This document shows positions 49,410 to 55,724 of a DNA stretch of 64,000 nucleotides, in pieces. Under the pieces are notes generated by a model, which saw only the letters and a list, made by a program, of their open reading frames with translations, was not told where the DNA came from and did no database searches. Within the stretch, counting starts at the first letter, position 1. The number at the start of each line of letters is the position of its first letter. Both the position numbers and the translations under genes were made by a program. Origin of the DNA: Achromobacter deleyi (GTDB taxonomy: Bacteria; Pseudomonadota; Gammaproteobacteria; Burkholderiales; Burkholderiaceae_B); assembly GCF_016127315.1 (NCBI RefSeq), contig NZ_CP065997.1:2108001-2172000 (forward strand). Direction: 5' to 3'.

Positions 49410-49685
49410 TCAGATCGCCGAGGGATGGCGCGCCAGCGCCGTCACCTGGATGTCCATGTAGGGGAACAGCGGCAGCGACGACAGCAGCGTGTGCAGTTCG
49501 TCGTTGTCCTGCACGTCGAAGATGCTGACGTTGGCGTAGCGGCCGACGACGCGCCACAGGCTCTTCCACTTGCCGTCGCGTTGCAGCTGCTGCGCCAGGG
49601 CCTTTTCGTCGGCCTTGAGCTTGTCGGCTTGGGCCGCCGGCATGTCGACGGGCAGATTGACCTGCATTTGAACCATGAACAACAT
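49410..49685 (-). CDS. catC: Muconolactone delta-isomerase
   Basis: A 91-aa enzyme that moves the double bond of muconolactone to give 3-oxoadipate enol-lactone in catechol breakdown. It starts MLFMVQMQVNLPVDMPAAQA and carries the conserved WRVVGRYANVSIFDVQDNDE segment and LPLFPYMDIQVTALARHPS end of CatC; the length is standard (about 92-96 aa). It follows pcaJ by 53 bp. catA and catB, which make its substrate, are not in this window. Confidence 0.93.
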   Translation of the reverse strand: MLFMVQMQVNLPVDMPAAQADKLKADEKALAQQLQRDGKWKSLWRVVGRYANVSIFDVQDNDELHTLLSSLPLFPYMDIQVTALARHPSAI

Positions 49686-49738
49686 GATGGGTGTCTCCAG
49701 GAAATCGGCCCCGGCGTTGCCGGGGCGCGGGGGAAGGA

Positions 49739-50383
49739 TCAGTTGGAAAACTTCAGCGGCAGGCCGGTCAGGCGCAGCAGCTCGTCGGCGGTGGTTTCGC
49801 CGAACATGTCGATCACCGTGACGCCATCGGCGCGGATGTCGAACACGGCCACGTCGGTGTACACGCGCGACACGCAGCGCACGCCGGTCAGCGGATAGGT
49901 GCAGACGTCGACCAGCTTGCTCTGGCCTTCGCGGGTCTGCAGTTCCATCATGACGAAGACGTCCTTGGCGCCGATGGCCAGGTCCATCGCGCCGCCCACG
50001 GCGGGGATGGCGTCGGGCGCGCCGGTGTGCCAGTTGGCCAGGTCGCCGTGCTGCGACACCTGGAAGGCGCCCAGCACGCAGATGTCCAGGTGGCCGCCGC
50101 GCATCATCGCGAACGAGTCGGCGTGATGGAAGAACGAGCAGCCGGGCAGTTCGGTGACGGGCTGCTTGCCGGCGTTGATGAGGTCGTAGTCTTCCTCGCC
50201 CTTGGCCGGCGCCGGGCCCATGCCCAGCATGCCGTTCTCGGTGTGCAGGATGACTTCGCGGTCGGCCGGCAGGTGGTTGGCCACCAGCGTCGGCAGGCCG
50301 ATGCCGAGGTTGACGTAGGCGCCCTCAGGAATGTCCTGGGCGACGCGGGCGGCGATCTGGTCGCGGGTCAGTTTGGTGCTCAT
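49739..50383 (-). CDS. pcaJ: 3-oxoadipate:succinyl-CoA transferase subunit B (PcaJ-like)
   Basis: A 214-aa CoA-transferase beta subunit. It has the SENG-type catalytic glutamate region (VILHTENGMLGMGPAPA), GIGLPTLVANHLP at the N-terminus, and FFHHADSFAMMRGGHLDICV. With PcaI it moves CoA from succinyl-CoA to 3-oxoadipate. It overlaps pcaI by four bases, so translation is coupled. A short-chain acetoacetate CoA-transferase (AtoA-like) role is the alternative, but the neighbours catC and pcaD favour PcaJ. Confidence 0.9.
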   Translation of the reverse strand: MSTKLTRDQIAARVAQDIPEGAYVNLGIGLPTLVANHLPADREVILHTENGMLGMGPAPAKGEEDYDLINAGKQPVTELPGCSFFHHADSFAMMRGGHLDICVLGAFQVSQHGDLANWHTGAPDAIPAVGGAMDLAIGAKDVFVMMELQTREGQSKLVDVCTYPLTGVRCVSRVYTDVAVFDIRADGVTVIDMFGETTADELLRLTGLPLKFSN

Positions 50384-51069
50384 TGCTGCTCCTTGGCGGC
50401 CTGGGCGGCGTCGATCTGCACGACGCGCTGCACGAAGATGCCGGGGGTGACGACGGTTTCCGGATCGAGGGCGCCCAGTTCGACGACTTCACGCACCTGC
50501 GCCACGGCCACGCGCGCGGCGCTGGCCATGATGGGGCCGAAGTTGCGCGCGGTCTTGCGGTACACCAGGTTGCCCCAGCGGTCGCCGCGCTCGGCCTTGA
50601 TGAGCGCGTAGTCGGCGTGCAGCGGATATTCCAGCACGTACTGGCGGCCGTTGATCTCGCGCGTTTCCTTGCCGTCGGCCAGCGGGGTGCCGTAGCCGGT
50701 GGGCGAGAAGAACGCGCCGATGCCGGCGCCGGCGGCGCGGATGCGCTCGGCCAGGTTGCCCTGGGGCACCAGTTCGAGTTCGATCTTGCCGCTGCGGTAC
50801 AGGCCGTCGAAGATCTGCGAGTCCACCTGGCGCGGGAACGAGCAGATGATCTTGCGCACGCGGTTGGCGCCGAGCAGGGCGGCCAGGCCGGTGGTGCCGT
50901 TGCCGGCGTTGTTGTTGATGATGACCAGATCCTTGGCGCCTTGCTCGAGCAGGGCGTCGATCAGTTCCATGGGCTGGCCGGCGGTGCCGAAGCCGCCGAT
51001 CATGACGGTGGCGCCGTCCGGGACGTCGGCGAGGGCGGCCGCCGCGCTTGCAACAAGCTTAGAAATCAT
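50380..51069 (-). CDS. pcaI: 3-oxoadipate:succinyl-CoA transferase subunit A (PcaI-like)
   Basis: A 229-aa CoA-transferase alpha subunit with the CoA-binding ATVMIGGFGTAGQPMELIDA (GxGGF motif), NNNAGNGTTGLAALLGANRV, and the GTPLADGKETREINGRQYV segment common to PcaI. It is the first gene of the six-gene operon, 33 bp downstream of the tandem GTTCT-N5-AGAAC operators, and divergent from the IclR-type regulator. It forms the heterodimer with PcaJ. Confidence 0.9.
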   Translation of the reverse strand: MISKLVASAAAALADVPDGATVMIGGFGTAGQPMELIDALLEQGAKDLVIINNNAGNGTTGLAALLGANRVRKIICSFPRQVDSQIFDGLYRSGKIELELVPQGNLAERIRAAGAGIGAFFSPTGYGTPLADGKETREINGRQYVLEYPLHADYALIKAERGDRWGNLVYRKTARNFGPIMASAARVAVAQVREVVELGALDPETVVTPGIFVQRVVQIDAAQAAKEQQ

Positions 51070-51101
51070 GGTGTTCGCTCATAGGTGGCGTGTCATAATT
51101 T

Positions 51102-51135
51102 GTTCTTAATTAGAACTTTCGTTCTTCTGAAGAAC
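51102..51135. promoter_or_regulatory. Tandem operators in the pcaI / IclR promoter
   Basis: GTTCTTAATTAGAAC (51102-51116) and GTTCTTCTGAAGAAC (51121-51135) both fit GTTCT-N5-AGAAC, start 19 bp apart, and give four half-sites at steps of 10, 9 and 10 bp on one face of the helix. They lie 33 bp upstream of pcaI and about 105 bp upstream of the IclR gene. The same motif pair and period recur in front of the 3-hydroxyacyl-CoA dehydrogenase gene. The likely ligand is the adjacent PcaR-like protein. Confidence 0.7.
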
Positions 51136-51239
51136 ATCGTTTCATGGGGATAGTCGACCGTCAAGGCAAGCCGGCGCGGTGCGATCCTCCCCGTTTCAGG
51201 GTTGCCGGCAGCGGCAACGTTTTTTCTCGCGGTAGACGG

Positions 51240-52022
51240 ATGGCCGAGCAAGCAACCCAGCAACCCAGCGACAGCTACGTTCAATCTTTTGCGCGCGGCC
51301 TGTCCGTGATCCGGGCGTTCGGCCCGGATCGTTCCCAGATGACGCTGTCCGAGGTCGCGGCCGTCACCGGCCTGACCCGCGCCGGCGCGCGCCGCATCCT
51401 GCTGACGCTGGAGCACCTGGGCTACGTCACGGTCGAGGACCGCAAGTTCGCGCTGACCCCGCGCATCCTCGAGCTGGGCTACGCCTACCTGTCGGGCACG
51501 CCGCTGTGGAACCTGGCGCTGCCCTACATGGAAGAAGTGGCCGAGCTGACGCGCGAGTCGTGCTCGGTGTCGGTGCTGGAAGGCGCCGACATCGTCTACA
51601 TCCTGCGGCTGTCGACGCACAAGGTCATGACCATCAACCTGGCGGTGGGCAGCCGCCTGCCAGCGTGGGTGACGTCGATGGGCCGCGTGCTGCTGGCGGG
51701 CCTGCCCGCGGCCGAACTGGACCGGGCGCTGGCGCTGAGCCAGATCCAGGCGTACACCAAGGACACCGTCACCGACATCGCCGCGCTCAAGGCCATCCTG
51801 GCCGGCGTGCGCGCCGACGGCTACGCCTGCGTGGCGCAGGAACTTGAGCCGGGCCTGCAATCCGTGGCGGTGCCGATCGTCGACCGCAGCGGCCGCGTGA
51901 TCGCCGCGATGAACGTCAGCGGCCATGCCAACCGCTTCTCGCGCGAGGAAATGCTGGCGACGTTCCTGCCGCCGCTGCGCCACGCCGCCGACCAGATCAA
52001 CCACGCGCTGCTGCGCCGCTAG
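51240..52022 (+). CDS. pcaR: IclR family regulator, PcaR/PcaU-like
   Basis: A 260-aa IclR-type regulator. The winged HTH covers about residues 12-75 (SFARGLSVIRAFGPDRSQMT, LSEVAAVTGLTRAGARRILL) and the effector domain the rest, with SMGRVLLAGLPAAELDRAL and ACVAQELEPGLQSVAVPIVD typical of the PcaR/CatR/PobR branch that senses beta-ketoadipate or protocatechuate. It faces the pcaIJ-catC-pcaD operon. The ATG at 51240 (MAEQATQQ) fits the family; the upstream in-frame extension crosses the divergent promoter. The precise effector is inferred. Confidence 0.88.
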   Translation: MAEQATQQPSDSYVQSFARGLSVIRAFGPDRSQMTLSEVAAVTGLTRAGARRILLTLEHLGYVTVEDRKFALTPRILELGYAYLSGTPLWNLALPYMEEVAELTRESCSVSVLEGADIVYILRLSTHKVMTINLAVGSRLPAWVTSMGRVLLAGLPAAELDRALALSQIQAYTKDTVTDIAALKAILAGVRADGYACVAQELEPGLQSVAVPIVDRSGRVIAAMNVSGHANRFSREEMLATFLPPLRHAADQINHALLRR

Positions 52023-52072
52023 GCGGCGCCGAAGGGCGGGGGTGGAAAGATGGTCGGCCATCGCGGCGGGCC

Positions 52073-52801
52073 TCAGATGGGGGCGACGCCCAGCGTCGTG
52101 CCGCCGCAGACATACAGCATCTGGCCGGTGACGAAGCCGTTGTCGGGCGACAGGAAGAACATGGCGGCGCGCGCCACGTCCTCGGGCGTGCCCAGGCGCT
52201 TGACCACGATGCTGTTGATGATGCGCTCGGTCTGCGGCGCGCCGGCCGGATTGCTCTTGGTGAACAGGTCGGTGGCGATGGGGCCCGGGCCGATGGCGTT
52301 GACGGTGATGCCGTCGCCGCCCAGTTCCATGGCCAGCGTGCGCGTCAGCCCGACCAGGCCGGCCTTGGTGGCCGAATAGACCACGCGGTCCGGCTTGCCC
52401 AGCGCGGCGCGCGACGACATGTTGACGATGCGGCCGAAGCCGGCCGCGCGCATCGCCGGCAGCGCGGCCTGCACCAGGATCAGCGCGGTGCGCAGATGCA
52501 GGTTGACCACGTAGTCCAGGTCGGCCAGCGTGGCCGTGTCGGCGGTGCCGGGACGCGTGGCGCCGGCGTTGTTGACCAGGCCGACGATGTCGTAGGCCGC
52601 GGTCACTTCGGCGGCCACTGCCTTGGTGCGCGCCTCGTCGGTCAGGTCGGCCTGGTACGACACCAGCCCCGCCGGCGGATGCTCGGGCAGGCGGTAGTCG
52701 ATATTGACCACTTGGTGCCCGGCATCCAGCAGCATGCGGATGATGGCGGCGCCGATCCCGGCGCTGCCGCCGGTCACCAGATACGCGGTAGGTTTGCTCA
52801 T
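52073..52801 (-). CDS. SDR family oxidoreductase
   Basis: A 242-aa classical SDR: TGGSAGIGAAIIRMLLDAGH cofactor motif, an Asp in VNIDYRLPE (NAD-favouring), VNNAGATRP, catalytic Ser in NMSSRAALG and Tyr-x3-Lys in VYSATKAGL, and VTGQMLYVCGG. It is convergent with the IclR gene and downstream of the AtoE gene on the same strand. The ATG at 52801 has GGGAG upstream; the frame extends further without conservation. It may oxidise a 3-hydroxyacid for the neighbouring fatty-acid module (3-hydroxybutyrate dehydrogenase-like), but the substrate is not certain. Confidence 0.86.
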   Translation of the reverse strand: MSKPTAYLVTGGSAGIGAAIIRMLLDAGHQVVNIDYRLPEHPPAGLVSYQADLTDEARTKAVAAEVTAAYDIVGLVNNAGATRPGTADTATLADLDYVVNLHLRTALILVQAALPAMRAAGFGRIVNMSSRAALGKPDRVVYSATKAGLVGLTRTLAMELGGDGITVNAIGPGPIATDLFTKSNPAGAPQTERIINSIVVKRLGTPEDVARAAMFFLSPDNGFVTGQMLYVCGGTTLGVAPI

Positions 52802-52817
52802 CTCAGCTCCCAATTCA

Positions 52818-52844
52818 GTTCTCAATCGCGACATTCTCAAGAAC
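52818..52844. promoter_or_regulatory. Possible weak IclR-type site upstream of the SDR gene
   Basis: GTTCT (52818-52822) and AGAAC (52840-52844) are opposed half-sites like those at 51102-51135 but 22 bp apart, with an extra ATTCT at 52833-52837 between. The arrangement differs from the strong 15-bp sites, so this is a weak candidate. Confidence 0.25.
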
Positions 52845-52877
52845 ACCGCCTCTCAATATTGCCTCTCCCCCAGCGAG

Positions 52878-52915
52878 GACACCGCCAGATCCGGCTCTGC
52901 CGGTCTGCAGGTGTC
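52878..52915. terminator. Long hairpin between atoE-like gene and SDR gene
   Basis: GACACC...GGTGTC and inner CCGGC TCT GCCGG arms build a roughly 18-bp imperfect stem just downstream of the AtoE gene (its stop is at 52943). There is no T-run in the minus direction. It may terminate AtoE transcription by a Rho-type mechanism or protect the transcript 3' end. Confidence 0.4.
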
Positions 52916-52942
52916 GCCCCCTGGGGGGCCGTACGGGGGGGC

Positions 52943-54283
52943 TTAATGCGTCAAATAGCCCCAGGCCAGCACGGCGGTGATGTGGATCACGCCGACCCAC
53001 AGCATCATGATGACCGTGTAGCCCATCACGTCGCGCAGCTTCAGCTTGGACAGCGCCAGCGCCGGCAGGATCCAGAAGGGCTGCACCAGGTCGTTCCAGG
53101 CGTTGCCCAGCATCACGGCCATGGTGGTCTGGTTGAGCGCGCTGCCGATCTCGCGGGCGGCGTCGATCATGAACGGACCCTGGATGACCCAGTGGCCGCC
53201 GGCCGAGGGCGCGAAGAAGTTGATGACGAACGAGCTGATCAGGCCCCAGAACGGCAGCGTGGCCGGCGTGGCGACGTCGACGAACACCTTGGAGATGGTG
53301 GTCACCAGGCCCGAGGCGGCCATGATGGCCATGATGCCGGCGTAGAACGGGTACTGCAGGATGATGCCGGAGATCGTCTTGATGCCTTCGGTCAGCTTGG
53401 CCACGTAGGCGGCCGGCGTGCCCAGCAGGATGATGCCCAGGAACAGGATGATGAAGTTGATCAGGTTCAGGTCGAGCGAGCCGCCGTCGATGAAGTGGAA
53501 GACGACGTAGGCCACGCCCAGCGCGCCGATCAGCAGGCTGAGGATGCGGCTGTTGTTCAGCTTGGAGGCCAGCGTGCCCTTTTCCAGCATGTCCTCGGCC
53601 GCGCTGGACGCGTTGGCGTCGCGGTCGATGGCCGGGTCCACTTCGACGATCTTCTCGCCCTTCTTCGGATGCAGCCAGGCGTTCAGCAGCGGCAGCGTCA
53701 CGATGATCACCAGGCTGGTGATCAGCATCGGCGCCGAGAAGATGGTTTCCGTCAGCGGGATGGTGCCCATCTGCTTGGCGGTGGGGTGGCCGGGGGTGGC
53801 CACCAGCACCGGGATGCTGGCCGACAGGCCCAGGCCGTACATGGTGAAGCCGCTGTAGGCCGCGGCGATGATCAGCGGGTAGTGCACGCCCTTGACCTTG
53901 AGCGCCAGCTTCTTGGCGACGATGCCGCCGATGACCAGGCCGAAGCCCCAGTTCAGGTAGCTGCCGATGCCGCCGACCAGCGTGGCGACGATGATGGCGG
54001 TGTGCGGCTTGTGCACGTGGCTGACGATGCGGTTGAGCAGGCGGTCGGTCAGCGGCGCGGTGGCCAGCACGTAGCCCATCGCCAGGATCACGGCCATCTG
54101 GGTGGTGAAGGCCAGCAGGCTCCAGAAGCCCTTGCCCCAGGCGCGGGTCACGTCGCCGATGCCCTGGCCTTCGATGCCCATGGCCAGCAGCACGGTGAGC
54201 AGGGTCAGCGCGATCGCGAAGACAAAGGGATCGGGCAGATACTTGCGCATCAGCTCAGTGAAAAAAGATGCCAATTTATTCAT
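52943..54283 (-). CDS. Short-chain fatty acid transporter (AtoE family)
   Basis: A 446-aa inner-membrane protein with about 12 hydrophobic segments and AtoE family motifs (LPDPFVFAIALTLLTVLLAM, GSYLNWGFGLVIGGIVAKKL, ILQYPFYAGIMAIMA, FFAPSAGGHWVIQGPFMIDA and NAWNDLVQPFWILP). The family takes up short-chain fatty acids such as acetoacetate or butyrate. It lies between an SDR and a 3-hydroxyacyl-CoA dehydrogenase gene on the same strand, forming a short-chain hydroxy/keto-acid module. E. coli AtoE works with AtoDA CoA-transferase; here a similar CoA-transferase pair (pcaIJ-like) is 1.8 kb away. Confidence 0.9.
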   Translation of the reverse strand: MNKLASFFTELMRKYLPDPFVFAIALTLLTVLLAMGIEGQGIGDVTRAWGKGFWSLLAFTTQMAVILAMGYVLATAPLTDRLLNRIVSHVHKPHTAIIVATLVGGIGSYLNWGFGLVIGGIVAKKLALKVKGVHYPLIIAAAYSGFTMYGLGLSASIPVLVATPGHPTAKQMGTIPLTETIFSAPMLITSLVIIVTLPLLNAWLHPKKGEKIVEVDPAIDRDANASSAAEDMLEKGTLASKLNNSRILSLLIGALGVAYVVFHFIDGGSLDLNLINFIILFLGIILLGTPAAYVAKLTEGIKTISGIILQYPFYAGIMAIMAASGLVTTISKVFVDVATPATLPFWGLISSFVINFFAPSAGGHWVIQGPFMIDAAREIGSALNQTTMAVMLGNAWNDLVQPFWILPALALSKLKLRDVMGYTVIMMLWVGVIHITAVLAWGYLTH

Positions 54284-54468
54284 GGTGCCTCCTACGAACT
54301 CCGGTAAGGCCTATTGCTCTTGTGTCTTGCGCCGTGGCGCGCCGGGTGGGGGCGCGCAGCGGGTGGGACGGTCGGTTTCTTTGCGTGGTTGGGCTCGTGG
54401 CCCGCTGGCGCGTCGGGCGGATCGCCGCGCGCCTTATGGTGTAGGGTTTCGGTGTTGCGGTCGCGGCG

Positions 54469-55404
54469 TCAGGAATCGCCGGCCTTGGCGTTGAGCCACG
54501 CGGCCAGCTCGCCCAGCGCCGCGCTTTTTTCGCGCAGCACCTGTTCGCGGCGCTCGGGGCTCCAGGTGTAGAAGCCCTGGCCGCTCTTGGCGCCGAGCTG
54601 GCCGTTCTCGACCTTGCTCTTGAGCAGGTCGGACGGCTCGGTGCGGTTTTCCAGGTCTTTATAGAGATAGCTGGCGATGGCGTAGTGGACGTCGATGCCG
54701 TTCATGTCGCGCTGCTCCAGCGGACCCGACAGCGCCAGGCGGATGCCCAGGCTCCACTTGACCACTTCGTCGATGTCCTCGGCGCTGGCCACGCCCTTTT
54801 CCAGCAGCGAGATGGCCTCGCGCGCCAGGGCGTGCTGGATGCGGTTGGCGATGAAGCCGGGGATGTCCTGGCGCACCAGCACGGGCCGCTTGCCGCCCAG
54901 CCGCAGCGTGGCCATGACGCGCGCCACGGTCTCTTCCGAGGTGGCGTCGTTGCGCACCACTTCGACCAGCGGGATGACGTCGGCGGGGGTGAAGAAGTGG
55001 GTGCCGACGAAGCGGTCGCGGCGCGCCACGGCGCTGGCGATGGCGTTGATCGACAGGCCCGAGGTGTTGGTGGCGAAGATCGCCTCGGGCTTGCACAGCG
55101 CGTCGAGCTGGGCGAACAGGCCGCGCTTGAGCTCCAGGTTCTCGGGCACCGCCTCGATCACCAGGTCACAGGCGGCGGCCGCGTCCAGCGCGGGCGCCAT
55201 GCGGATGCGTCGCAGGGCCGCGTCGACCTCGCCGGGCGCGTAGACGTTCAACTGGCGTTCGATGACGGCGCGGGCGCGATCCAGGGCGCCGTCCATCGGA
55301 TCGACCAGGACCACGTCCAATCCCTTCGAGGCGAAGAGCGCGGCGATGCCGCTGCCCATGGCGCCGGCGCCGATGACGGCCAGATTCTGCAGGGGAGTAT
55401 CCAT
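54469..55404 (-). CDS. 3-hydroxyacyl-CoA dehydrogenase, short form
   Basis: A 311-aa NAD-dependent dehydrogenase with the dinucleotide motif VIGAGAMGSGIAALFASKGL, catalytic His in VGTHFFTPADVIPLVEVV, the Asn-containing FIANRIQHALAREAI, and a C-terminal dimerisation domain. It resembles 3-hydroxybutyryl-CoA dehydrogenase or the related carnitine/L-gulonate dehydrogenase branch; which one is open. The promoter region carries two copies of the GTTCT-N5-AGAAC-like motif seen upstream of pcaI, suggesting shared IclR control. It heads the SDR/AtoE strand block (185 bp before AtoE). Confidence 0.88.
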   Translation of the reverse strand: MDTPLQNLAVIGAGAMGSGIAALFASKGLDVVLVDPMDGALDRARAVIERQLNVYAPGEVDAALRRIRMAPALDAAAACDLVIEAVPENLELKRGLFAQLDALCKPEAIFATNTSGLSINAIASAVARRDRFVGTHFFTPADVIPLVEVVRNDATSEETVARVMATLRLGGKRPVLVRQDIPGFIANRIQHALAREAISLLEKGVASAEDIDEVVKWSLGIRLALSGPLEQRDMNGIDVHYAIASYLYKDLENRTEPSDLLKSKVENGQLGAKSGQGFYTWSPERREQVLREKSAALGELAAWLNAKAGDS

Positions 55405-55519
55405 GAGGGTTCGCTTGCCTTACGGGGCGCGCGCGGCGGGCGGCACAGGCGGAACCAGGGAACTGCGATCTGTCTCTTCCGTCGGTGTCTTCCTGTGCGC
55501 GGGCCAGAAAAATCGTTTT

Positions 55520-55553
55520 GTTCTATATACGAACATTTGTGCGTATATAGAAT
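55520..55553. promoter_or_regulatory. Tandem IclR-type operators upstream of 3-hydroxyacyl-CoA dehydrogenase
   Basis: GTTCTATATACGAAC (55520-55534) and GTGCGTATATAGAAT (55539-55553) lie 19 bp apart, the same period as the pcaI pair; the second is the reverse complement of the first with two mismatches. Together they also give an 11-bp inverted repeat, TTCTATATACG / CGTATATAGAA. They sit 116-149 bp upstream of the dehydrogenase start. Confidence 0.6.
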
Positions 55554-55692
55554 TTCTGACGAAGATAGTACTAAAAGTTGCCGGGGGTGGACAAATGGCC
55601 TTTTTTTGGTGTTCGTCTGGTGGACGCTCTGAGAGAGCGGCCGGCGGCCGAGAGGCCGCGGCCGGCGCGCCGGGCGCTGGCGTGACGCTCTC

Positions 55693-55715
55693 GGCGGGGC
55701 GCGATGCGCCCCGCC
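55693..55715 (-). terminator. GC hairpin after the TonB receptor gene
   Basis: GGCGGGGCGC (55693-55702) pairs perfectly with GCGCCCCGCC (55706-55715) over GAT, ten bases beyond the receptor stop. No clear T-run follows on the minus strand. Confidence 0.6.
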
Positions 55716-55724
55716 GGCCAGGCA

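Larger units (their letters stand above)
55405..55724. other. Non-coding region between the TonB receptor and 3-hydroxyacyl-CoA dehydrogenase
   Basis: 320 bp with no gene. It contains the tandem operator block (55520-55553), a purine-poor AT-rich patch around it with the expected minus-strand promoter of the dehydrogenase gene, and a strong GC hairpin near the TonB-receptor stop. Confidence 0.7.

Noticed and set aside
52496..54307. 603-codon plus-strand open frame over the AtoE gene
   Set aside because: Antisense shadow; Asp/His/Gln-rich composition and no domain.
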